Of a DNA stretch of 48,839 nucleotides, positions 7,953-17,300 are shown one piece after another. Made by a program: the position numbers and the translations under genes. Below the pieces are notes generated by a model, which was not told where the DNA came from, did no database searches, and saw nothing but the letters and a program-made list of their open reading frames with translations. The first letter of the stretch is position 1. Each line of letters opens with the position of its first letter. Source of the DNA: CAYWVO01 sp964461835 (GTDB lineage: Bacteria; Zixibacteria; MSB-5A5; WJJR01; JAJRUJ01); NCBI GenBank assembly GCA_964461835.1, contig CAYWVO010000026.1:1-48839 (forward strand), in the 5' to 3' direction.

Positions 7953-9518
7953 ATGAATGATCAATCCTCACGCGGATTCTTCGCGCAAATCGGCAGTTTC
8001 CCCAATGCGTTCTGGTGGCTCAATTTCATGGAGATGCTGGAACGCCTGGCGTATTACGGGGTCCGGGTGGTCATTCCCATCTACATTGCGCAGGCAGATG
8101 AGATCCATGGGTTGCATTTCACGCAGAGCGAAAAGGGACTGATCTTCTTTTGGTGGGCGATCGTGCAATCACTGACGCCAATGTTCTCCGGAGGGTTTGC
8201 GGACCGGTACGGGTATAAACGCACCATTTCGGTGTCGATCCTGCTCAAGGTCGCCGGATATCTCCTCATGGCAACGCAGCGAGATTTCTACCCCTTCCTA
8301 TTCGGGTGTTGTGTATTGGCGTTTGGTACGGCCATTTTCAAACCGGGCATTCAGGGTTCCCTGGTCCAAACCCTCAACAAAGACAATTCCTCGGTGGGCT
8401 GGGGGACGTTTTATATGCTGGTCAATATCGGCGGCTTTCTGGGGCCGCCGCTGGCTCATTTTCTCTATGGCATTTCCTGGCCGGCGGTCTTTTACGGCTG
8501 TGCAATCGTGGTCTCACTCAATTTCATCACGATGCTCATGTACAAGGAGCTGTCACCGGGGGTCGAGCGGCGATTCGGGGCGATGCAAATTATGTGGGAG
8601 ACATTCAAACGCAATATTCCTCCGCGGCTGGTGTTTTCTGCTATCCTGATCGCAGGGATCGGCACCCTCTATGGCTTTTCGCTGGTCGGGTGGGAGTCGA
8701 TCCTGATCGTAGGAGTGACGATTGTCGCGCTTAATTTTCTGCCGCCGCGCGTGCTGGTGTTCACCCTGATTATGTCGGGTTTCTGGCTAATGTTCATGCA
8801 GTTGTTCGATATGCTGCCGAATTTCATTGTCGATTGGGTTGATTCGTCCCAGATGGTGCGTGATTTAGGGCTCCCCTCATGGATGGTTCGTGAGACCGCT
8901 CGCGGTCCTCAGATTACGCAGGAATGGTTGATTAACGCTAATGCCGGACTCATCGTGCTGGCGGTGGTGTTCGTCTCCTGGCTTGTTTCGCGAATGAAGC
9001 GGCTGCACTCGATTATGATCGGGATTACCATATCCTCGGTCGGTCTGGTGGTGGCGGGGTTTACGATGGTTGGGTATTTCTGTCTGGCGGGCATTTTGAT
9101 CTTTTCGGTGGGTGAAATGCTGGCCAGTCCCAAAATGAACGAATACCTGGGAGTCATCGCCCCGCCGGGACAAAAGGGTCTGTATATGGGTTTTGCCAAT
9201 GTCCCGCTCGCTATCGGCTGGGGGATCGGCTCACTGTATGCCGGCAATGTCTATGAGCGGATGGGGGAAAAGGCCAACCTGGCGATCCGCTATCTGGAAG
9301 AACATAACCTGGTGACCGAAGCAGTGGATCGGACCGACGCCTTCGCCAGGTTGCAAGAGGTACTCGGGCAAAACGCCGCGGAGGTCACTCGGCTACTCTG
9401 GAACACGTACGATCCCTATAAATTATGGTATCAATTTGCCGCCATCGGTATTCTGGCGGCGATTGGCATCTTTTTCTACGGCCGGGCGGCGCACCGGTGG
9501 GAGTCTGCTGATATCTAA
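7953..9518 (+). CDS. POT/PTR-family proton-coupled transporter (MFS fold)
   Basis: A 521-residue membrane protein with about 12-14 hydrophobic segments. The first helix carries EMLERLAYYG, matching the ExxERxxYY motif that couples protons to peptide uptake in the POT (PTR2) family. FADRYGYKRTI is the MFS-type loop 2-3 motif, and GTFYMLVNIGGFLGPPLAH matches the family helix 5 region. The family imports di- or tripeptides, or related solutes; the substrate here is unknown. I chose the ATG of MNDQSSRG because the conserved helix starts about 15 residues later. Earlier in-frame starts at 7884 (TTG) and 7902 would add an unconserved tail. AGGAG lies 12 nt upstream, a little far. Confidence 0.8.
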   Translation: MNDQSSRGFFAQIGSFPNAFWWLNFMEMLERLAYYGVRVVIPIYIAQADEIHGLHFTQSEKGLIFFWWAIVQSLTPMFSGGFADRYGYKRTISVSILLKVAGYLLMATQRDFYPFLFGCCVLAFGTAIFKPGIQGSLVQTLNKDNSSVGWGTFYMLVNIGGFLGPPLAHFLYGISWPAVFYGCAIVVSLNFITMLMYKELSPGVERRFGAMQIMWETFKRNIPPRLVFSAILIAGIGTLYGFSLVGWESILIVGVTIVALNFLPPRVLVFTLIMSGFWLMFMQLFDMLPNFIVDWVDSSQMVRDLGLPSWMVRETARGPQITQEWLINANAGLIVLAVVFVSWLVSRMKRLHSIMIGITISSVGLVVAGFTMVGYFCLAGILIFSVGEMLASPKMNEYLGVIAPPGQKGLYMGFANVPLAIGWGIGSLYAGNVYERMGEKANLAIRYLEEHNLVTEAVDRTDAFARLQEVLGQNAAEVTRLLWNTYDPYKLWYQFAAIGILAAIGIFFYGRAAHRWESADI

Positions 9519-9690
9519 GGATCGTATACTGTAGGCGGCAATAGACTACACTTATTTGATTATCCCCAAGAAAACAACTTCGCCCTCACTGGCGTCAGGG
9601 TCATAATCGTTGCCTACAAACGAGTACGTAGATCCCTGCCCGTTATTGAGATAAATTTTATAAAATTTAGAAAATCCTCACTATTTATAC
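9519..9690 (+). other. AT-rich intergenic stretch upstream of TC-repeat gene 1
   Basis: No gene seen. The last 60 bases (GATAAATTTTATAAAATTTAG and on) are strongly AT-rich directly before the TTGACA box at 9691 and could act as an upstream promoter element. Confidence 0.35.
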
Positions 9691-9719
9691 TTGACAAAAA
9701 CAATCTTGTTCCAAATATT
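9691..9719 (+). promoter_or_regulatory. Sigma-70-type promoter of TC-repeat gene 1
   Basis: A perfect TTGACA at 9691-9696, a 17-nt spacer and AATATT at 9714-9719 (four of six matches to TATAAT). The second repeat gene has the same arrangement: TTGACA, 17 nt, GATATT at 14195-14223. In both cases the -10 ends exactly 138 nt before the start codon, which supports the call. Confidence 0.6.
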
Positions 9720-9856
9720 CTTGACAAATCGAAGATACGTGTCGGCCGAATCCGGCTCAACACGCTGACTTAATGCTGTTACCCGCGTTCCCCGCTCGGG
9801 GTGGCGGTTCGCAGGGAAAGATCCTTTATGTTCTCTTATCAGCCAGGAGGTGGTTT
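9720..9856 (+). promoter_or_regulatory. Leader of TC-repeat gene 1
   Basis: The untranslated region of about 130 nt has a small GCCG/CGGC hairpin (9745-9756), a TGTTAC block (9777-9782), a CCCC/GGGG hairpin (about 9790-9801) and the ribosome site GGAGG (9846-9850), 6 nt before the ATG. The same order of elements is in the leader of gene 2. Possible structured regulatory RNA; class not recognised. Confidence 0.4.
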
Positions 9857-12800
9857 ATGCGCATGGTGAACCGGGTGCAATCCCGGGGCGCGTTCCGATG
9901 TAGAATGCTTATCGGAATGCTTACACTTTTCTTACTCTGTCCCACACTGGTGGTGATGGCGGATGACAGTAATCCGGCGCCGTCACCATTGTACCAGCAA
10001 TCGCTTAAGTCGTCAATTCAGAAGTTCAGAGACCGCGACCAGGGTGGGGGAGAGCCACAATTATTGTATGCCCAGCAGGCATCGGATCAACCCCCCGCGG
10101 GAACGGTGTCAGCGGAGCAATTGGACCTGCAGTCCATTGAGGTTGAATTACCGCCACTGTCGGTTGCCGATGGATTGGCCAAGCCGGATGCATATTGCTT
10201 GATGCAACGAAATCCGACGAGTGTCTCCTCTATTTCGTCTGGATTTATCGCCAATGACCGCGTCGCGATCTACTACGACCCAACGGATCCATCGTACGGT
10301 TGTCCGGCTCCGCAGTATCCCTACCAAATTCGCAGTGTGCATCTGACGTTGACAGACGGTGGGTTATATTCTGCGGTGTGGCCGGTGCATGTGCGGGTCT
10401 CCATTTATTTGGCGGACTTCAGCGATCCAGACTGCCCGGTGCCGGATCGGGAAATCTGTTTCACCGAAACCACGTTGGATCAGGCGGCGTTTGAGTATCC
10501 TAATGTGGGAATTGTCCCGATCAGCACGCAGCCATGCTGTGTCAAAGAACCGTTTTTTGTCGTGGTGGAATACACCGGGAATACCGCGACGCCCTATCCC
10601 AGCATCATTATGGGTGATGGGGCGGTTGTGCCGGTCCCGCCTTGTGAAGCCTGGTATTATCGCGTGAGTGCGGGTGGCTGGTTTGAGTGGGCGGATGCGT
10701 GGCAGGATCCGGATCCCGGATTCCCGATTGTCTGGGTCGACGGCAGCACACCGCCAAATGAGTGTGAAGATGTTGTCCCTACGATGCCGGGATATCCGAC
10801 GTGTGATGGTACGGCGACCTGTCCAACGACCAGTACCTGTCCGGGATTCCAGACCTGTGAAGGCACGGCAACCTGCGCCGGTGGACAGACCTGTGCCGGT
10901 GTTCAGACCTGTCCCGGGTGGCAGACCTGTCAAGGGACGCAAACGTGTCCGGGAAGCGCTACCTGCGCCGATCAGCAGACGTGCCCGGGCTGGGAAACCT
11001 GTGATGGATCGACCACCTGTCCCGGAACGGCGTCCTGCGACGGAACGCTGACCTGTCCGGATCAGGCGACCTGCGCCGGTACCGAAACGTGCGGGCCGGA
11101 ATGTCAGCCGACTATCCCGGGCACGGAAACCTGTCAGGGAACGCAGACCTGTCCGGGAACGGAAACCTGTAGTGAACACCAGACATGTCCGGGATTCGCA
11201 ACCTGTGTAGGAACCCCGACCTGTGACGAAGATCCTGACTGTCAGCCGACAGTTCCGGGATATGCCACGTGCGAAGGGACCAAGACCTGCCCCGGAACAC
11301 CAACTTGTTCCGACCAGGAAACTTGCCCCGGGTGGGAGACCTGCGAAGGCACCCCGACCTGTGACAGCGATCCTTACTGTCAGCCGACAATTCCGGGTAT
11401 GGCTACCTGTGAAGGCAGTCTCAGTTGTAGCGGAACTACAACGTGTCCCGATCAGGCCACCTGTCCCGGCACCGAAACGTGCGAAGGGACGGCAACCTGT
11501 GAATCAAACTACACGTGTGAAGGAGCATTGACTTGTCCGGGTTCGGAATCATGTGAGGGCACGGCAACCTGTCAGGGCGAGCCGACGTGTGATCCCACAG
11601 AGACGTGTTTCAACGCTCCCACGTGCGAGACCTCAGCGTCCTGCGCCAACGCGCCGACGTGCGACGGACAGCAGACCTGTCCGGAGTTTGTCACGTGTCC
11701 GGGCTCTACCACGTGCGATTTGATGCCGACATGTATCACATCGCAAACCTGTCCGGGAGGTGAAACCTGCGAAGGATCGCCGACCTGCTTCTCCTATGTG
11801 ACCTGTGATGCGGTACCGACGTGTGGTGGCGAGATTACCTGTGGGTCCTACACGTGTGAATCGGTTACCTGTACCTCCGAACCGACCTGTCTGGGCAGCG
11901 GCCCGACATGCAGCGGCACGGAAACCTGCTGCGGCTGGCCGACCTGTGCCGGGACTGAAACATGTTACCCGATGGTAACCTGTGTCGGATTCTCGACGTG
12001 TGAGGGCTCGGAGACCTGTGCGGGATCTCACACCTGCGAAGATGTGGCAACCTGTGCGGGTACGCAGACATGTTATGGTACAACCACGTGTGAATCATCA
12101 CCGACATGTGAAGACGTTATCACGTGCGGTGCGTCGGAGACCTGTCAGGGACAGCCGACATGCAGCGGCACCGCGTCCTGTAATACGACGTGTCATGGTT
12201 CGCCCACGTGTCTGGGTACTACGACCTGTCCGCAGAGCCAGTGCTATGATTTGACTCAACCGACGTACCCCGGCTATCCGACGTGTGAAGGGACAACAAC
12301 TTGCTCCGGCGTGGAAACGTGCGAGCAGTTTACCTGTATTGCCGAGCCGACCTGTAATCAGGCGACGTGCAGCGCCACGGGGGCAACCTGTGACGGTACG
12401 GTCACCTGTGATGGAACGCCAACCTGTGGCGGCGGCGGTGCAACGTGTGACGGTCAACCGACGTGTCCGAATGCGCCAACCACACAAGGCGTGCCGACCT
12501 GCGTCGGTTCCGAAACCTGTCCGAGTGAATACACGTGTACCGGTTACACCACCTGTCCGGGTTCTTATACCTGTGAAGGAGTGCAGACCTGTCCGGGTAG
12601 CGAGACCTGTGAAAGCACCACCACGTGTGGCAGTTCGGCGACGTGCCCGGATTACGCCACCTGTGCGAACCAAGCGACATGTGACTTCGGGCCGACCTGT
12701 CGCGGCGTGGCAACCTGCGCAGAAGTCAGTTGTAATCCGGATCTGACCTGTGTAGGCGTGTTTACCTGCCCAGGTGATGTCACGTGCTTCGGGTCAAAGA

Positions 12801-14008
12801 CGTGTTCGGGCACAATTACGTGTCCGGGTGTGTCGACGTGTCCTGGATTCGATACCTGTGAAGGATCCTACACCTGTCAGGGATCACCCACCTGTCCGGT
12901 CGGCAGTACCTGTCCGGGCTTCGCGACCTGCGATGGTTCGACCACGTGTTCGGGTTTCTTCACCTGTGACGGTTCGCCGACCTGTATCGACCAGGTAACC
13001 TGTGATAAAGCGGTAACCTGTCCGGGTTCATTGACCTGTCATTGGATTACCTGCGATGCGTTTGTTACCTGTCCGGGCGCGATCACCTGCGATGGGTCGA
13101 CGACTTGCTCGGGCGGTTTCACCTGTGACGGTTCCCCGACGTGTGACGGATCCGCGACGTGCAGCGGAGCGACCTGTGACGGCCAGTTTACCTGTCCGGG
13201 ATCGGCGACGTGTCCAGATATGCAGACTTGTCCGGGTTGGGCAACATGTCTGGGTACGACCACCTGTTCCGGGTTCTTCACCTGTACCGGCAATCCAACG
13301 TGTGATTTCTCGGCGACGTGTACCGGTGGTGCAACCTGTAGCGGCACCACCACCTGCCCGTCGACCATCACCTGCGGTGCGCAGCCGACCTGTCCAGGTG
13401 CGGCCTCCTGTAAGGGCACAGCAACCTGTGCTGGCGGTGCAACGTGTGCCGGTGTAGCAACGTGTCCGGGTGGCGCGTCTTGTGCGGGTACTGCGACCTG
13501 TGCTGGCGGTGCGACGTGTCCGGGTGTGGCAACGTGTCCGGGTACCAGCACCTGTGCTGGAACCGCAAGTTGTGCCGGAACGCCAACGTGTGCCGGTACG
13601 GCAACGTGTCCGGGTGGCGCCACCTGTCTCGGAACTATCAGCTGCGGCAGTGTGTTGACCTGCGCGGGCACGCCAACGTGTGTCACCTCGGCGACCTGCT
13701 ACAGCGCATCGACCTGTGCTCCTGATCCCGCCTGTCAAATCTGTCACTGCGGCGATCAGGTGACCACAGGGAATGAAGACGACGTTGGTGACATCAATTG
13801 TGATGGAAACATCGATCCGCTGGATGTCCAGTTCCTGGTCCAGTTTGTGTATATGAGCAACGATGCTCGGTGCACAAAGTCACTGTGTACTTGGGAATGC
13901 GGTGATGTCAATTGCGACATGTCTGTGGATCCGTTGGATGTCCAATTCCTGGTATTCTTTGTCTACCAGGGACGGGACGCCATGTGTGATCCATGCACTT
14001 CGCCCTAA
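9857..14008 (+). CDS. Giant exported TC-hexapeptide repeat protein with dockerin-like C-terminus (protein 1)
   Basis: 1383 residues. The start is ATG 9857 with GGAGG 6 nt upstream; the frame is open 28 codons further, but those lack a ribosome site. Residues 1-35 form a signal peptide (basic, then MLIGMLTLFLLCPTLVVMA, cut before DDS). Residues about 35-310 are a domain shared with the next gene (YYDPTDPSYGCPAPQYPY, WPVHVRVSIY, PFFVVVEYTG), probably beta-rich. From about 313 to 1293 the chain is almost only T-C-x-G-x-x hexapeptides, about 160 units and about one cysteine in six residues. The last 90 residues contain two dockerin-type calcium loops (DINCDGNIDPLDVQFLVQFVY and DVNCDMSVDPLDVQ). 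No CxxCH heme motif stands out. The regular cysteines fit a disulfide ladder or metal binding, both inference. Codons for TC vary freely, so the repeat is kept at protein level. Function unknown; probably a surface or secreted fibre. Confidence 0.85.
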   Translation: MRMVNRVQSRGAFRCRMLIGMLTLFLLCPTLVVMADDSNPAPSPLYQQSLKSSIQKFRDRDQGGGEPQLLYAQQASDQPPAGTVSAEQLDLQSIEVELPPLSVADGLAKPDAYCLMQRNPTSVSSISSGFIANDRVAIYYDPTDPSYGCPAPQYPYQIRSVHLTLTDGGLYSAVWPVHVRVSIYLADFSDPDCPVPDREICFTETTLDQAAFEYPNVGIVPISTQPCCVKEPFFVVVEYTGNTATPYPSIIMGDGAVVPVPPCEAWYYRVSAGGWFEWADAWQDPDPGFPIVWVDGSTPPNECEDVVPTMPGYPTCDGTATCPTTSTCPGFQTCEGTATCAGGQTCAGVQTCPGWQTCQGTQTCPGSATCADQQTCPGWETCDGSTTCPGTASCDGTLTCPDQATCAGTETCGPECQPTIPGTETCQGTQTCPGTETCSEHQTCPGFATCVGTPTCDEDPDCQPTVPGYATCEGTKTCPGTPTCSDQETCPGWETCEGTPTCDSDPYCQPTIPGMATCEGSLSCSGTTTCPDQATCPGTETCEGTATCESNYTCEGALTCPGSESCEGTATCQGEPTCDPTETCFNAPTCETSASCANAPTCDGQQTCPEFVTCPGSTTCDLMPTCITSQTCPGGETCEGSPTCFSYVTCDAVPTCGGEITCGSYTCESVTCTSEPTCLGSGPTCSGTETCCGWPTCAGTETCYPMVTCVGFSTCEGSETCAGSHTCEDVATCAGTQTCYGTTTCESSPTCEDVITCGASETCQGQPTCSGTASCNTTCHGSPTCLGTTTCPQSQCYDLTQPTYPGYPTCEGTTTCSGVETCEQFTCIAEPTCNQATCSATGATCDGTVTCDGTPTCGGGGATCDGQPTCPNAPTTQGVPTCVGSETCPSEYTCTGYTTCPGSYTCEGVQTCPGSETCESTTTCGSSATCPDYATCANQATCDFGPTCRGVATCAEVSCNPDLTCVGVFTCPGDVTCFGSKTCSGTITCPGVSTCPGFDTCEGSYTCQGSPTCPVGSTCPGFATCDGSTTCSGFFTCDGSPTCIDQVTCDKAVTCPGSLTCHWITCDAFVTCPGAITCDGSTTCSGGFTCDGSPTCDGSATCSGATCDGQFTCPGSATCPDMQTCPGWATCLGTTTCSGFFTCTGNPTCDFSATCTGGATCSGTTTCPSTITCGAQPTCPGAASCKGTATCAGGATCAGVATCPGGASCAGTATCAGGATCPGVATCPGTSTCAGTASCAGTPTCAGTATCPGGATCLGTISCGSVLTCAGTPTCVTSATCYSASTCAPDPACQICHCGDQVTTGNEDDVGDINCDGNIDPLDVQFLVQFVYMSNDARCTKSLCTWECGDVNCDMSVDPLDVQFLVFFVYQGRDAMCDPCTSP

Positions 14009-14033
14009 GTCACTGCAGCAATCTGGCAACAAG

Positions 14034-14069
14034 AAAAAAACGGCCTCGGGTATCGGGGCCGTTTTTTTT
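14034..14069 (+). terminator. Rho-independent terminator after TC-repeat gene 1
   Basis: AAAAAACGGCC pairs with GGCCGTTTTTT around a short loop and is followed by a run of eight T. It lies 26 nt after the stop codon and separates the two repeat genes, so gene 2 needs its own promoter. Confidence 0.85.
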
Positions 14070-14194
14070 ATCCTTGTGTGAGGAGATGGGGAAAGTTCCC
14101 AATCGTCATATAACTCATTATTCCGCATTGGCTTACTAATTAATGATGGCGAAACCCCTAGTAAGTACATGGGGATAGTACCTCAGTTTAAGCC

Positions 14195-14223
14195 TTGACA
14201 CCACTACAGACCTAACCGATATT
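14195..14223 (+). promoter_or_regulatory. Sigma-70-type promoter of TC-repeat gene 2
   Basis: TTGACA at 14195-14200, 17-nt spacer, GATATT at 14218-14223. Same spacing and same distance to the start codon (138 nt) as in gene 1. Confidence 0.6.
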
Positions 14224-14360
14224 GATTTCTGAGCCAAAAGTTACTACCGAGTCGCGGGTGATCCGACAACCCGCGCATGTTACTGTTTTCGCCCCGGCTT
14301 GGGGGAGTACCGTGTGGTTATGGAGAATTTCCATTGAAACTAGCAGTGTGGAGGTGTCCT
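14224..14360 (+). promoter_or_regulatory. Leader of TC-repeat gene 2
   Basis: It carries a strong hairpin CGCGGGT/ACCCGCG (14253-14275, loop of 9), TGTTAC (14278-14283), a CCCC/GGGG hairpin (about 14292-14304) and GGAGG (14350-14354) before the GTG start. Order and spacing parallel the leader of gene 1 although the sequence has diverged. Confidence 0.4.
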
Positions 14361-17300
14361 GTGCGATGTAGTAGCTCATTTCGACACAGGAATGCGTGGG
14401 CAATCGTCGGGGTATTGCTCACCAGTATGTTCCTGGTTATCGGTTCAGCCTTGGCCGATGACAGCAGTCCTGCCCCGTCCCCCCTGTTCCAACAGTCCCT
14501 GCAAACCTCAATTCAAAAATTTCAAAGCCGTGATCGAGGTGGGGGTGAGCCGCAACTATTGCATGCCCGAACGGCAACTGATCACTTGCCTGCCGGGACG
14601 GTGTCCGCAGATGCCCTGAATATGCAGTCAATCGCGGTCGATTTACCGGCGCTGACCAGTACAGACAATCTCGCGAAGCCCACCGCGTATTGTCAGATGC
14701 AGCGGAATCCCGCGAGTGCGGCTTCGATTTCATCAGGCTTTGTCGCCGGCGATCGAATCGCGGTTTACTATGATCCGACTGATCCTGCCTACGGCTGTCC
14801 GGCGCCACAATATCCTTACGAAATTAGCAATGTGTGGGTAACCATGACCGATGCGGGCTTGTATCCCTCGGTTTGGCCGGTTCACGTACGGGTGTCAATC
14901 TACTCGGCTAACTTTGATGATCCTGATTGTCCGGTACCGGACCTGGAGCTATGTTTCTCGGAAGTGTGGTTGGATCAAGCGACATATGAGTACCCCAACG
15001 TTGCCGCAGTGCCGATATCCACTCAACCATGCTGTGTGGATGAGCCGTTCTTCGTGGTGGTTGAATACACCGGCCAGTCCCAGCCACAATTCCCCAGCAT
15101 CGTGATGGGTGATCCGGCAGACGTACCGGTACCGCAATGCGAAGCCTGGTATTATCGCGCCGCGTGGTATGAATGGGCGGACGCGTGGAATGCTGTTCCG
15201 GGTTTCCCGATCATCTGGGTCGACGGCGAAACGCCGCCCAACGAATGCGAAGAAATTGTGCCGACCATGCCGGGTTATCCGACCTGTGATGGTACGGCCA
15301 CCTGTCCGAGTACAAGCACCTGCCCGGGATTTGAAACCTGTGAAGGCACGGCGACCTGCGCTCAGGGACTCACCTGTACCGGCACGGAGACTTGTCCGGG
15401 ATCGAATACCTGCGAAGGAACTCAAACCTGTCCGGGCAGCGCAACCTGTCCCGATCAGCAGACCTGTCCCGGATGGGAGACCTGTGATGGTTCGACGACC
15501 TGTCCAGGGTCGACCACCTGTGATGGAACGTCAACCTGTCCCGGATGGGACACGTGTGAAGGTACTGAGACATGTGATGCTTACTGTGAGCCGACGACTC
15601 CGGGCGTGGCGACCTGCGATGGTACGCAGACTTGCCCAGGAACCCCGACCTGCCCGGATGAGCAGACGTGTCCTGGATTCGAAACATGTGAAGGCACGTC
15701 CACCTGTCCAGGTGATCCCAACTGTGAACCGACTCTGCCGGGCAGTGCTACCTGCGATGGTACAGAGACGTGTTCCGGGACGACCACCTGTGCTGATACG
15801 GAAACCTGCCCCGGCTGGGACACCTGTGAAGGTTCACCGACGTGCGCATTCGGTGAGACCTGCCCCGACGTCGCGACCTGTCCGGGCGAGAATACGTGCC
15901 CCGGCACCCCGACGTGTGGCGGTGAATTAACGTGCTCGGAAGCACAGACCTGTTATCAGTTCCCAACCTGCGACGTGAGTCCAACTTGCGAAGCCGCGCC
16001 AACTTGCGACAACGGGGAAACGTGCGCCGGCTGGCCGACGTGTTATGGGACGACCACCTGTGATGAAATGCCAACCTGTGCGACAACCGTCACCTGTCCG
16101 GGGATCGAAACCTGTGATGGATCGCCGACCTGTCGCGGGTACATCACCTGTGATGCGATCGAGACATGTGATGGTTCAGTCACCTGCGGATTGATTACCT
16201 GCACATCGGTGACCTGTACGGCTGAACCAACCTGTGAAGGTCTGGGGGAAACCTGTCGTGGAACCGAGACGTGCTGTGGTTGGCCGACCTGTCCTGGAAC
16301 AGAGACCTGCTACCCACAGGAGACGTGCGTTGGCTTTTCTACGTGCGAGGGTTCAGTAACCTGTCAATCGTACACGTGTGAAGGCATGGAAACGTGTGCC
16401 GGAACGCAGACATGCTTCGGCACGACGACCTGCGATGGAACGCCGACGTGTCCGGGTGTGACCACCTGCGATGCCGCAGCGACGTGCCAAGGGCAGGCCA
16501 CGTGTGAGGGAACCGCGTCATGCAATACTACCTGTCATGGTGCCCCGACCTGTTACGGCAGCACAACATGTCCTGAAGATTATTGCTATGATCCGGAACC
16601 GACCTATCCGGGATATCCAACGTGTGAAGGAACGACAACCTGCTTCGGCGTCGAAACCTGTGAAGGACAATTCACCTGTGTTGCCGAACCAACGTGCAAT
16701 CAGGCTACATGCAACGCCGATGTCACGTGTGACGGAACCGCTACCTGTGACCAGACACCGACCTGTGGTGGGGGTGGCGAGACCTGCGACGGACAGCCGA
16801 CTTGCCCGAACGCCCCAACGACGCAAGGGGTGGTAACCTGTGTTGGATATGAGACCTGCCCGAGTTACGTCACGTGTCCGGGCTATACCACGTGTCCAGG
16901 GTCCTTTACCTGCGAAGGTTACGAGACATGTCCAGGCGCCATAACCTGCCAGGGAACGGAAACCTGTGCCGGTGCGCCGACCTGTCCGGATTACTACACC
17001 TGCGACGGCAGCATAACCTGTAACGCGGAACCCACGTGCCGCGGTGAGCCGACGTGCAACGAAGTTAGTTGTGATCCGTCCGCCACGTGTGCCGACGAAC
17101 CAACCTGCCCGGATGGCAACACCTGTGATGGCAGTGTTACTTGTCCGGGTTCGGAGACGTGTCCCGATGTCTCCACCTGCCCGGGATATGACACCTGTCC
17201 GGGCACGACCACCTGTCCGGGTACCCCGACCTGTCGCGATCAGGAGACCTGCCCGGGTTACCCGACGTGTGAGGGATCGACGACCTGCTCCGGCGGTAGC

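Noticed and set aside
9721..9726. Second TTGACA as the -35 of TC-repeat gene 1
   Set aside because: No -10-like box follows at 16-18 nt, whereas the TTGACA at 9691 has one and matches the layout of gene 2.
9720..9856. Known riboswitch (for example c-di-GMP) in the TC gene leaders
   Set aside because: No recognised aptamer core could be identified by eye; only generic hairpins are supported.
9773..9856. 28-codon N-terminal extensions of both TC-repeat proteins
   Set aside because: The downstream starts at 9857 and 14361 each have GGAGG six nt upstream and give proper signal peptides; the extensions have neither.
13028..13747. Long Arg/Thr-rich and Pro/Val/His-rich antisense frames inside the TC-repeat genes (also 10364-11179, 12098-12673, 17420-17818)
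   Set aside because: They are period-6 translations of the repeat DNA in other frames, without signals for translation.
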